Shown here piece after piece: positions 1-9,520 of a stretch of DNA of 64,000 nt (position 1 is the first letter of the stretch; every line of letters begins with the position of its first letter). The notes beneath the pieces are model-generated. The model was given only the letters and a program-made list of their open reading frames with translations. It did no database searches and was not told the origin of the DNA. The stretch comes from Parietichytrium sp. I65-24A (lineage: Eukaryota; Sar; Bigyra; Thraustochytrida; Thraustochytriidae). The stretch is from contig BLSF01000020.1 of the NCBI GenBank assembly GCA_012862575.1, positions 434,001 to 498,000 on the forward strand. The letters are read 5' to 3'. A program made the position numbers and the translations under genes.

Positions 1-2
1 TC

Positions 3-266
3 ATTTGGATCCAATTCACACTTCCAAGTCTCTTTACGTTGCCGCAAATCACAAAGCATCTCATAAGCCGCGAGAAGGATGGGTCCGTCTTGCGCGACCA
101 TTACCCGATGGGCAAGGTGACACAAGTTCTCCTGGTGATTGTGGTCGTCATTTCAGGCGCGTTTGCTTTGCTCGAGCTGGTCGTCTTCGCATACACGGTC
201 GCCAACGTTACTTTCGAAGGAGAGTATTGGTGCCGTCTTGTTCTTCCTCAAAAACCCCGATTTTGA
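3..266 (+). CDS. 3' end of an unknown gene (partial)
   Basis: The frame is open from the window edge to a stop at 264-266, so only the last 87 or so codons are visible. They contain one strongly hydrophobic stretch (GKVTQVLLVIVVVISGAF and following residues) that could be a membrane helix, followed by a short polar tail ending in PQKPRF. A different frame is also open to 532 but is rich in Ser, Thr and Cys and looks like a shadow. I do not recognise the family. It could be the last exon of a membrane protein lying upstream, or chance coding potential. Confidence 0.35.
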   Translation: MWIQFTLPSLFTLPQITKHLISREKDGSVLRDHYPMGKVTQVLLVIVVVISGAFALLELVVFAYTVANVTFEGEYWCRLVLPQKPRF

Positions 267-1636
267 AACAACATCCCACTTGGCCATCCTGCGCTCGCTT
301 GTTTTTTTCTGACTGGTGCAAAACACATTCCACGCATACCTACTCTACTTACTACCCGTCTCTTCAAACTGTCAGCCAGTCGGATTCTCTTGCTAGGACA
401 GCTAGGACCTCGACAAGCGAGTGCTACTATACTCACTACATTAAAAGTTACCTGCTGCAAATTGCAACCAGGGAAACTGTTGGTGCCATCGAGTATCACA
501 AGTTCACGCATGTGCACCTGAGCTCCGGATGAACTGGCTGTGAGCGTATGTGAGCGTGCAGGAGAACAAGGGACCGCAAATTCGCCGCCCTTTCGCACAA
601 CTCCATACGTGAGCAGTACAAGTAATTAGTTCAATTTCGAAGTTGACCGCGAACTCTTTTCGCTGCACGCCTTTTCCTCTGGTCTGACTGCCAGTGTGAA
701 TCCATGCCAACCCTTTTCCACTTTCTCGATCCACGATCTCAATCAAAAACAATTTCAGATTATGCGTACTGAAAATGAAAACGCATTTGGGCTGTGAACA
801 AAACGCACCAACATCACCAACACAACCAATGCAGTTGATTGATTTCACAGTCAATGAGGAACATGGACACAGTGGAAATTGACTGAAGTTTTGCGTCTAC
901 CACACACTACCAAGCTGTTATATAAATTAGAATAACCAGATATAACTGGTTCTACTAGCTAGGTAGCTTGCTAGTTGGCACCAATAACACCTCACGGACG
1001 AAGAACTGTTAGCAAAAATGTGGCGAACGCTATTTCGACTTAGACATGTTCAGATCCTAGGAGTGAGCATAGTCGAGCTAGAAGCCACAGGTGTTGTTAT
1101 TGTTCAATCATTGCAAACGCTACGCTCTCATTCACCGCCTTCGGCCAATCCATAATCCCCGATGGTACGACCGTGTTGGGACGTCCTATCCGTATTTTAG
1201 GGGAAGATTCCCCGATTCCCCGCCACTGCCGAACTGCTGAGAGTTCTCGTCCTACGTCCTACACAAAGAGTTGGTGTTGACGAAAAATTGCGTTTTTTTA
1301 ATGACTCCGTAGCGCTCTGCTAGCGATAACAGTGGGAGTGCACTCGCACCTTTGGCCCACGCAGCGCGAGGACAGCAGCATTTCGTGCAGCGCGAGTGCG
1401 ATTCACACAAGTCTCTAAGGTTATATAGTGAGGCTGGTACAGTAGGTGCGGGGGACGCATCAGGTGCGGGACGAGGGGACAGGGACGCCAGAGGGACGGG
1501 GCTCGAGCGCAGGAGTGGCGGACCGAGGACGGGAGATTGTGGGATTTGGAAGTGTTGTTGGCGCTGGAGACGCAAGTTGGAGTTGGCGCGGCGCAGGTAT
1601 TCGGGTGTTCAGGGGCTTGGAGGCCGAAATACTGAG
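267..1636. other. gene-poor 5' flank of the receptor gene
   Basis: I see no convincing coding region here. The left part is AT-rich with many stops and an A/T-rich TATA-like stretch near 918-928. From about 1440 the plus strand becomes G-rich and purine-rich up to the receptor ATG, which suggests a 5' untranslated leader. Confidence 0.5.
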
Positions 1637-3187
1637 ATGAATCGCAACGCGAGTTGCGATGCGCTGCCGGAGTTTGAGCTGTCGGAGCAGTGTCTGACGG
1701 TGTCGCGACTGTGTGAGAATGATGATTGGGACTATTGCAACAGCGTGATGACGCACGCGTACACGACGGGATCGGAGATTACGGTGCTGTGTTTGACATG
1801 CCTGTCCTTCGTGGTGCTGATCGGTATCACGTCTTACATCTATCAAAACAGGGAAACCAAAGTGGTCAAAAACAGTCCGCTCATCTACCTGATGGCCATG
1901 TCGGCTGGCTATGCGTGCCTACTTATCGCGCAGATGGTGTGGCCTTTGGAAAACTCGCGGGCTATGTGCTTTGCCAAGCCTTGGTTTTTAGCGCTTGGAT
2001 ACGGCTTGATTGCCGGCACAATGCTTGTGAGAATATATCGAACGTATTACATGTTTGCTTTGGGTAAGTTTTTGTTGTTTACTGCGTGTGCGAGAGCGAC
2101 TGTGATTGCTAACAAACAAGTGCTTGTTTCGTAATGATTCGCGCCAAAACTCTTGACAGTTGTGGACCCTGCGCGGTCATTTGAGAGGCTGATGGAGTAC
2201 ACAGCACCAGGAAAGGCGGAACAAAGACACCGCCTGTTGAAAATCATTTTTGCCAGCATCGTGTTCGGGGAGCTCTTCATGATTCTCTTGATGGAAGCCA
2301 TTCCTGTAACCCGCCCAAACTTAATCATGGAGTTTTGCTCTCCAGAAGACTGTGGCAGCACATGTGTGAGTGACACTGATTCGCAGATGTGTGTGGGCAA
2401 AGTGTTTTCGAAATGTGATCTCAATTCAGGCTTTGGCTACCTGTTGTTCATCGTGAATGTGATCCCTCTAATATTCGGGCTCTACTGGGTTATGCGAATT
2501 TACGAGGTAAAGCATCGGCTCAAAATGAAGGCGTTGGAGGAGCGCGACATGAACGACGGTCGTAACGTCAGCAATAGCGAGACAATCAACCAAACACTCC
2601 GGGAGCAGATTCAGCTCCTGCGGCCTTCCCTGTACATCATTGGCGTCGTGGCTTTTGTCGGGTTTGTTCTCGTGATTGTTGCATACACAGACGTCCCCAC
2701 TCGATCAACGCAAGCGCGGAAGGCGTATTACCGGGCAAGGTGCGCCTGCTTTCTCTTCACAATCATGTCGACGATGATGCTCATTTACATACCTCTCATC
2801 AAACAGATCAACAAAAGCGTGGGTGTCAAAAAGCTTGGGTTGTCCAAAAAGACAGCTTCTTTCTCATCTGCATTTAGTTCCCCAAACTGGGTGCAGCTGC
2901 CAAGCTTGGAGGTCTTTCGGAGGAAGCTCCGTGGGGAGCCTCGCTCAACCCCGTACAGCTCATTTGCTCAAAACTCATTCGAAAAGTCGGACGAAATTAG
3001 CCGCGTTGATTCTGCTAGCGAGCACTCAAACAAGTCATCTGGGTCTGGCGCAGCGCAGCCCTCTAGTGGCGTGTCTTGGGCTGCAGAGGAGGACATAAGG
3101 TCCCCGAGGTTTGCATCGGCGGATGGCGGGCCGCCTCCACCGATTCCCGTGAAGACATTCAAGCAAACTGACCTCACCACCATATGA
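1637..3187 (+). CDS. class C (GABA-B-like) seven-helix receptor, two exons
   Basis: Coding sequence is join(1637..2063, 2160..3187), 484 residues. The 96-base intron has a GTAAGT donor, a CTAAC branch-like site and a TTGACAG acceptor, and joins in phase 1. The short Cys-containing N-terminus (about 45 residues) has no Venus-flytrap domain. Seven hydrophobic helices follow: helix 1 ends in SYIYQ, helix 2 is LIYLMAMSAGYACLLIAQMV, helix 3 carries the class C-like run TMLVRIYRTYYMF, and helices 4-7 lie in exon 2. The 110-residue Ser-rich cytoplasmic tail is likely a phosphorylation or trafficking region. Receptors of this type signal through G proteins at the plasma membrane. The ATG was chosen because upstream in-frame sequence looks untranslated. 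Ligand and G protein are unknown. Confidence 0.85.
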
Positions 3188-3935
3188 CGTGACTGTCCCT
3201 ACTCTGCCCTTTTTTCCATTCACTAGCCCCGTTTCTGCCTTTAACCACTGTCAACTATTGCTTTGCCTTCTATCAATTAACCCATGCAAATCCTCTTCCA
3301 CCCTCTCTTTCGGATTGAACACTATCGTCAACGCTGTTCGTCCATTTTTCAATTGACAGTGAGAACAACTCGACGCAAAAGCAGTTCTGACTGTGAACAC
3401 ATTTCCCATCATACTTTCAGACCACATTGGATGGTACCGGTACCATTACTCACAACACTAATACACTCGTACTGTCCAACCTTAGCGCAGCTAACCTCCT
3501 CTTAGGAGCGTCGTCATGACCTTCGGGACATTTCCCATTTCCACGCGTCTCTCTGCCGTCCGTGTTACGTGCAGAGCCTTTCGATTCAGCGTCACATTTA
3601 CTTCTCTGTGACGCAAACCTTCCCGCAAGACTCCTGTCAATAAATAGTATGATGTTTTCTATGTTTTCATTGACAGTGAATGGATGAATGTGTCCATAGA
3701 AGAGACAGGCCGTCCGTTACCGCAGGAAAGCGCGAGGTGTACGCGAGGTGTACGCGCGCAGAAGGAGAGCTGCGGGGACCGCCGAACAAAGTATTGTTCT
3801 TTCAGAAAAGCTGCGAAGCCTTGGGCCGTTCGAGAAAGGCGGAGGGTTTTGTCCGTCGGCGGATGTCCATTTCGACGCAAGTTGATCGGCCTGTCCAAGG
3901 ACGTGCGAAAGCGGCAATAGTGAGAGCTCGGCGGA

Positions 3936-4003
3936 CAGAGGACAGAGGACAGAGGATAGATCGAGAGTGGATTGTTGGATTGTTAGATTGTTGGATTGTT
4001 GTT
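3936..4003 (+). repeat. two short imperfect tandem repeats
   Basis: The first part repeats the unit GACAGAG (roughly three copies). The second repeats a TTGTTGGA-like unit (roughly four copies). Both lie upstream of the VTT-domain gene and are probably non-coding. Confidence 0.6.
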
Positions 4004-4237
4004 GTTGATTTGGAGCGCGAGGCTGAAGGCGTATCAGGGTTGTAGAACTCTGGTTTGGTGTTGTGGTAGTGTGAACCGTTTTGACGTACGAGTGCCGGCT
4101 TAAAGAAAAAGCGTGCGTCGATTTCGCGTTTTTAGTTTTTCGGGCAAAGGGAAATTTTGTCGAGAGCGTGGAAGATTTGCCGGCGTGCGAGGTTGTATTT
4201 GTATATTGTGCAGGAGCTGAGTGCGGGCGGGGGCAAG

Positions 4238-4248
4238 TGTATATAATT
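4238..4248 (+). promoter_or_regulatory. TATA-like element upstream of the VTT gene
   Basis: TGTATATAATT lies about 35 bases before the ATG at 4282. The position would be compatible with a core promoter and a very short leader. There is no transcript evidence, so this is only a candidate. Confidence 0.25.
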
Positions 4249-4281
4249 GCGTTTAGTTAGCAGCAGGTGTTGGTACAAAGG

Positions 4282-5646
4282 ATGCAATATGTGCCGGTAC
4301 GCGACTCTGAGGATGTAGATGCAGGAAACGTCGGGGAGGTGACGCTGAAAGCGTGGCGGAGTACTAGAGACAGCATAATTGGGTGCCAGGATTTAGCCTT
4401 GGGAGATGCGGATGAGGACCTGTTTGATTTGGAGCTGGGAGATCCACTCAGCGATGAAGACGGGTCCGTTGGCGGGCAAGATTCACTGGGCCGCTACGCT
4501 AGGAGCGATAGCAGCGGGGAGAGTAGCACAGATGAAGGTTACGATGGCGCTGGCATACAAGCATATTCTGACGGCGTGCAGCCCGAGAGCCCAGGCGGAC
4601 TTCGGAAGAAACGCAAAAGAAGGCGTGAACGCGATTCTTTCGACCACAGCCTGCACCGAACCAGGCATTCTGATGATTCTGGTGCTGTTGGCCATAAAAG
4701 TGAGGTGGAAGAGCTCATTGTGGACTCTTTTAATGAACATTATTCTGATGGGTGGAAGATGAAGGCCGTGACGATCGTGGGCCAGTTCTTCCTGTTGGTT
4801 ATTTTGGGTGTACTTGGCGTGTGGACGATACAAACTGTTTTCCCCAATCTAAAAGAGCAAATGGAAGCATGGGGAATGTGGGCCAACAGCACTGGAGTTC
4901 GCGGGATGGTAGTGTTCTCCATGGCCGCTGGTGTGATCATGATGGTACCTGGTGTGCCTGGATCTCTTTTATGCTTTTCTTGTGGGACTGTTTTTCCGTT
5001 TGGTAAGGCTCTTTTCATTGCGGCTGTAGGTCATCATCTCGGAGCTTGTTTGGCATTTGGTTTCGCGCGGCTCCTCTGTCGCGTAAGGTTCGAGAAGCTG
5101 CTGCTGTCAAGGCCTACACTGAAGACAATGAGCATTGCAGCCCGGGTAGAGCAATACAAGGTTACATTTCTCTCGAGGTTCATCGTCATGCCTGTTCAGG
5201 TCAAGAATTATCTATTTGGGGTGCTTCCCGTCACGTTTCGCTGCTTCTTCTTTATGGCGTTCGCTGGAGACTTTCAGAGCAATCTTTTTAGTGTGTATTT
5301 GGGCTCTGTCTCAAGAGAGCTTCTTGAGGATGTAGAGTCGTCGACTTTTCCTCTACACGAATCCTCCGAGCAAAAGCAAAGCGCTGCGAATGGCAGCTGG
5401 TTGCCTGCGATAAGTCTTACTGTCGCAGCAATTATGACAACTATAGCATCTATCATTGCGCGGAAGGCCTATTTGCAGGTATTGCGCGAGATTAAAGACG
5501 ACCAAGAGGCGATGCAGCTCTTTAAGTCAAGGCGCAAGTCCTCGCAAAACCTTTCCGCTTCGCTGTCTGGAGACGAGTCGAGCTCACCGCGCAACTCTTC
5601 CAGGAAAAACCACGTTGAATTGCAGCTTCCTGTGTATGGAAAATAG
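4282..5646 (+). CDS. VTT-domain (SNARE-associated Golgi / TVP38-TMEM64-like) membrane protein
   Basis: Single exon, 454 residues from the first ATG. The first 155 residues are acidic and Ser-rich with a basic patch (RKKRKRRRERD), probably cytosolic. A first helix (about 163-185) is followed by the VTT core at roughly 195-345, with the family's GVPGSLLCF segment, the VFPFGKALFIAAVGHHLGA helix and the R-F-I-V-M-P-V-Q-V-K-N-Y re-entrant region. A last helix lies near residue 380, and the Ser-rich basic tail is about 60 residues. VTT proteins act in Golgi/ER membranes, and some members are lipid scramblases. Membership is clear; the exact subfamily is not. Confidence 0.85.
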   Translation: MQYVPVRDSEDVDAGNVGEVTLKAWRSTRDSIIGCQDLALGDADEDLFDLELGDPLSDEDGSVGGQDSLGRYARSDSSGESSTDEGYDGAGIQAYSDGVQPESPGGLRKKRKRRRERDSFDHSLHRTRHSDDSGAVGHKSEVEELIVDSFNEHYSDGWKMKAVTIVGQFFLLVILGVLGVWTIQTVFPNLKEQMEAWGMWANSTGVRGMVVFSMAAGVIMMVPGVPGSLLCFSCGTVFPFGKALFIAAVGHHLGACLAFGFARLLCRVRFEKLLLSRPTLKTMSIAARVEQYKVTFLSRFIVMPVQVKNYLFGVLPVTFRCFFFMAFAGDFQSNLFSVYLGSVSRELLEDVESSTFPLHESSEQKQSAANGSWLPAISLTVAAIMTTIASIIARKAYLQVLREIKDDQEAMQLFKSRRKSSQNLSASLSGDESSSPRNSSRKNHVELQLPVYGK

Positions 5647-6115
5647 ACGTAAAGAAACTGCTTGGGTTGATTTTCATTTCAGTCTCCTCCCTCCTTGCGA
5701 TCGTTTTGTTAATGATCATGTTCGGCGCCGAGTGGCCTGTTCTTTTACCTCATGCTACATCCAAGACATCTGATTTTCCAGTGAGCTTTGCTGGGCCTGC
5801 TCGGCTTCGACTTGCGTGCGCTCGGGCTCCAGACCTTTTTTAAATTGACTCGATAGAGTTCCAGTGCTGAGACTGCTCGAATACTCACCATGTTGGTCAT
5901 CTCTCAAGTATACGTATAAATTTTGTTCTCTTTCAGCGCCCGGCCACCCAAGTTCTCCTCCAACTCAAGAAGAATCAGGTATAGCACCGCTCGCTTACAA
6001 AACCGAGAGTCCACAAGAGTTTCGGGTTCAACACGAGTCATCAAGCAGCGGTGTGTACGTCAGCTCACCTTCCAAGGTAAACTTGTTTTTCAATTCGTTG
6101 CTGAAAGACATCCTT
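5647..6115. other. intergenic region with a possible orphan exon
   Basis: Mostly without features. An open frame at about 5931-6076 is bounded by a CTCTTTCAG acceptor-like and an AAGGTAAAC donor-like sequence, so it could be a stray exon, but I found no partner exon. The duplicated ATCase-like unit begins immediately after, near 6116. Confidence 0.3.
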
Positions 6116-6974
6116 TAGTAATTGATTCCAGACTCCGAGTAGAGAAACGTTGACGGGAAACCTACATTCTGGCATGATTTCAATCTGATTTAATTAAAAA
6201 AATTGGTTTAAAACACAGCATTGCATTTATTTTAATATTCAAAACCTGGCGATTTTAATATCTCTAGCTACCTACATACATCTGCTCCTTGCTCTCCCTG
6301 ACATGAGATAGTTTTCAGGCCAAGTTTGGCGACGAGCCCAACAAGAACATCGTTGCAGAATTAAATGTTTTTCCCGAACATGAGCGTCAACAAGCCCATC
6401 CTCAAAAACGTGGCTCGAGCGACTTGGCGTTCACATGCAAATCTCGGGTCAAAAACACACTCATTGGAGAAAAGACTGTGATCTCCGTATGTTGCAGTCA
6501 TGAAAATACATGTAGGTTTGATGATGCTCATGACCTCAAACGAAATTTGGAATTTCGCATTCGTTGCCTCAAGCTCCTCGTCCGAAGAAAACTCTCGCCG
6601 ATCGAACGGACATGCGATGACAACATCCGACAGCGCTATATCCTGCAAGGAGCTCTCAGACGGGAATTTCCATGAAGGTACTTTGGCCTTTATCAGCTCT
6701 GAAACGTCGTCTGGAAGCTGCAGCCACTCCGGCCCAACAAAATTGAACTTGGCGCCGATCTGCACAAGGAGATCTGCGAGCTCCCACACCTGGGGCTTGG
6801 TGTACATGGAGCCTACAAAGCTTACACAAAGCTCGTTGACGCTACAGCCTAGCTCCGTTGTCATCGCGTACAAGTCGGATATCGCTTGAAGAGAATCTGA
6901 TTTCAAAGTTGGCGACCGAGTCCAGATGGCGCGCTTGAGGGAATTCTCCACAGCTGGAAGAAGTTTGTCCGAGC
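6116..6974 (-). repeat. copy 1 of an 860-base tandem duplication
   Basis: This block is nearly identical to 6978-7837. There are a few substitutions and one single-base length difference in the 3' flank (near 6190-6210), and at least one change within the coding part. It contains the 3' flank and the last two thirds of the ATCase-like gene and stops at base 6974, directly before the ambiguous base at 6975. Confidence 0.85.
6361..6974 (-). pseudogene. 5'-truncated copy of the ATCase-like gene
   Basis: The frame reads from the break at 6974 to a TAA at 6361 and matches the C-terminal 200 or so residues of the complete copy at 7224-8234. It lacks the carbamoyl-phosphate-binding half of the fold and has no start of its own. 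The frame is intact, so the copy is either very recent or an assembly product. Because the break coincides exactly with the single 'n' at 6975, a mis-joined allele is a serious alternative to a true pseudogene. Confidence 0.75.
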
Positions 6975-6975
6975 N
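6975..6975. other. ambiguous base at the duplication junction
   Basis: This is an 'n' in the window. It sits exactly where copy 1 ends and the flank of copy 2 begins, which is how a contig join of unknown length is often written. Confidence 0.95.
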
Positions 6976-6977
6976 TC

Positions 6978-7837
6978 TAGTAATTGATTCCAGACTCCGA
7001 GTAGAGAAACGTTCACGGGAAACTTACATTCTGGCATGATATCAATCCGATTTAATTAATGAAATGTGGTTTAAAACACAGCATTGCATTTATTTTAATA
7101 TTCAAAACCTGGCGATTTTAATATCTCTAGCTACCTACATACATCTGCTCCTTGCTCTCCCTGACATGAGATAGTTTTCAGGCCAAGTTTGGCGACGAGC
7201 CCAACAAGAACATCGTTGCAGAATTAAATGTTTTTCCCGAACATGAGCGTCAACAAGCCCATCCTCAAAAACGTGGCTCGAGCGACTTGGCGCTCACATG
7301 CAAATCTCGGGTCAAAAACACACTCATTGGAGAAAAGACTGTGATCTCCGTATGTTGCAGTCATGAAAATACATGTAGGTTTGATGATGCTCATGACCTC
7401 AAACGAAATTTGGAATTTCGCATTCGTTGCCTCAAGCTCCTCGTCCGAAGAAAACTCTCGCCGATCGAACGGACATGCGATGACAACATCCGACAGCGCT
7501 ATATCCTGCAAGGAGCTCTCAGACGGGAATTTCCATGAAGGTACTTTGGCCTTTATCAGCTCTGAAACGTCGTCTGGAAGCTGCAGCCACTCCGGCCCAA
7601 CAAAATTGAACTTGGCGCCGATCTGCACAAGGAGATCTGCGAGCTCCCACACCTGGGGCTTGGTGTACATGGAGCCTACAAAGCTTACACAAAGCTCGTT
7701 GACGCTACAGCCTAGCTCCGTTGTCATCGCGTACAAGTCGGATATCGCTTGAAGAGAATCTGATTTCAAAGTTGGCGACCGAGTCCAGATGGCGCGCTTG
7801 AGGGAATTCTCCACAGCTGGAAGAAGTTTGTCCGAGC
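6978..7837 (-). repeat. copy 2 of the 860-base tandem duplication
   Basis: Matches 6116-6974, but here the homology continues beyond 7837 into the complete ATCase-like gene. Differences from copy 1 are concentrated in the 3' flank, the level expected between alleles or after a very recent duplication. Confidence 0.85.
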
Positions 7838-8234
7838 CCGACACAATCATGATGTCGGTGTACACCGCAGCAGACTCGAGCGCTTTAATTGGATCTGTTT
7901 CGTTTTCTGCAAGCTTTGTCAGGTCGAGATCAATCACCGTGCCTCCCAGACGGGTCATTGCAAGGCTGTACATGCATTTGATGTATACAGAGATTGTTCC
8001 TTCGTAAGCGAGCCCCAATGTAATGCCATTGCAACTCGTCTGAAGAAGCGCAAACTTTTCTGATGCGCCGCGAGAGTTAAACGCCTGTTCACATAGTCTT
8101 GCTGCTTGAAGCAGTCCTATAACATCGAATTTGCTGAATTGGTCGACGTTTGCGATACTCGAGTCGATGTCCACCATCGTCCTTCGCATCTCCTCGCTTC
8201 TGGGAGAGTCATGCATTTGGGTCTCCTCGCACAT
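7224..8234 (-). CDS. catalytically degenerate aspartate carbamoyltransferase-like protein
   Basis: A 336-residue frame from the ATG at 8232-8234 follows the ATCase fold throughout: TRLGGTVIDLD, then YTDIMIV, ISDLYAMTTELG, the Rossmann strand ELCVSFVGSMYTK, the FSSDEELEATNAKF region and a final LRMGLLTLMFG. Every catalytic motif is changed. The carbamoyl-phosphate loop S-T-R-T is replaced by an unrelated segment (YEGTISVYIK), H-P-T-Q becomes S-D-S-L-Q, and H-P-x-P-R becomes TATYG. It therefore probably has no transferase activity and may be a binding or regulatory paralogue. A 10-base upstream exon beginning at an ATG at 8307-8309, joined by a 57-base intron (8243-8299), would add about five residues. 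Truncated copies lie at 6361-6974 and 27787-28066. Confidence 0.75.
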   Translation of the reverse strand: MCEETQMHDSPRSEEMRRTMVDIDSSIANVDQFSKFDVIGLLQAARLCEQAFNSRGASEKFALLQTSCNGITLGLAYEGTISVYIKCMYSLAMTRLGGTVIDLDLTKLAENETDPIKALESAAVYTDIMIVSGSDKLLPAVENSLKRAIWTRSPTLKSDSLQAISDLYAMTTELGCSVNELCVSFVGSMYTKPQVWELADLLVQIGAKFNFVGPEWLQLPDDVSELIKAKVPSWKFPSESSLQDIALSDVVIACPFDRREFSSDEELEATNAKFQISFEVMSIIKPTCIFMTATYGDHSLFSNECVFDPRFACERQVARATFLRMGLLTLMFGKNI

Positions 8235-8560
8235 CAAAACCGCTAAACTTCCGAAGATCTCAAATTCCGCTCCTAACAAGAACCTGGCCGATCACGCACC
8301 GGCAGGCATCAAAGGGCCAAGAGCACCCTTTCAATCGCACCACCAACCGAGTCAACTGCCTTGCCGAGTGCTGCACGCGCGATACTCTCCGCCAACCGCC
8401 GTCAATATGAGAGTGGGAACTGCAGCTCAAAACGGACACCAGCGCCTTGTCAGCCACCCTCTGCTGCCTCGCGATCAACCCGCAAACTCACAACCCTTCC
8501 ACACGCAGGGTCACAGGGTCACAGGATCACAGTGTGAGACTGTTGAGACTGTGAGAGTGT

Positions 8561-8600
8561 GTTGTATGTTGTATGTTGTGTGTTGTGTGTTTTGTGTTTG
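8561..8600 (+). repeat. TG-rich microsatellite
   Basis: Variations of TGTTGTATG and TGTTGTG repeat through about 40 bases, giving a T/G-only run on the plus strand. Confidence 0.7.
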
Positions 8601-9440
8601 ATCGGCTGCTCGTGCGTATACCTCACCTGCTTCGCTCCCACTTTTCGACCTTGCTCCAGAGCGACTCCTTCCTCCTCCTTCGCTCTGTACTCCTTACAGA
8701 ATTGCACGGCAGCAGCTTCACCCTTCTCCCGCGGGACGAGAGGGCCCCTCACAGTGTTTCCGTGCACTGCCGCTCCCCCCCTCCGCTTTTTCCTTACAGT
8801 TGCGCTTAGCTGAGACGCCGATGGCCTCGCGTTCCCGGAAAAGGGTATCACTGACGGCGGGAGGAGAAGGGGTAGTTTGAGAGTATTAATGAAAGGAGTA
8901 GGCTACTTGGGGAGAAAAGTGTAGGAGGAGGAAGGAAGCCGCCACTTTGTGAGGGCGGCAGATGCAGTAACATAAGAGGGGAACCAAGTGGTATGGAATA
9001 GATAGAGGATACTCTATCTCGTCACCTCGGGATATTTCCTGAACTGAACGGACTGTGATTTCGAAATTCTGATTTCTGAGGAAGAGGCCACTCGTTTGGC
9101 TACTTCACCCGCCTCCTATCGTTTTACTGTATCGAGTCGTAGCGATGAGGAAGACCCCTTCACCACACCGATCGCAAGGAAAGAAAGAAAGAAACAATGA
9201 AATGACTTTGAATTATCCGACAGAGAGGCTCATCCCCAAACAATCCAACAAAGCAGTTACTTTTCTCCTTGTGACGCAATTCGCCGGGGCTATCTAACCT
9301 TTATTGGCAGTGCTAGCTAGGTTGCAACCATAACTTGTCTCAATCAATCTCTGTTTTATGAGCGAAACACGAGCTGACTTGCGCGACTCCTGGAAACGCC
9401 CTTCTTCCAAAAGAGAACGAAGTCATTTGCAACTTTTTAT

Positions 9441-9520
9441 TTCAGTCAGTCGCAGTCAACATAAGTCAGTCGCAGTCAACATAAGTCAGTCGCAGTCAAT
9501 ATATGTCAGTCCTAGTCAAT
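9441..9520 (+). repeat. four tandem 20-base units
   Basis: The unit is approximately ATAAGTCAGTCGCAGTCAAC. The two middle units are most alike, while the first differs at its start and the last carries several substitutions. Each unit holds two GTCA-type half-sites about eight bases apart. No gene is adjacent. Confidence 0.85.

Larger units (their letters stand above)
3188..4281. other. intergenic region with palindrome and short repeats
   Basis: No gene is apparent. It holds a perfect 16-base palindrome at 3431-3446, two copies of an ATTGACAGTGA-like motif (about 3351 and 3669), the minisatellite-like stretch at 3936-4003 and a TATA-like TGTATATAATT at 4238-4248, just upstream of the next ATG. 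A 121-codon open frame at 3680-4045 has low-complexity composition and is probably the leader of the next gene. Confidence 0.45.

Noticed and set aside
5931-6076. open stretch with acceptor-like and donor-like edges
   Set aside because: No partner exons in matching phase and no recognisable protein, so not called as a gene.
8260-8478. upstream reverse-strand frame as a targeting exon for the ATCase-like protein
   Set aside because: The protein-like frame ends in a TGA before any usable donor; only a tiny optional upstream exon at 8300-8309 fits in phase.
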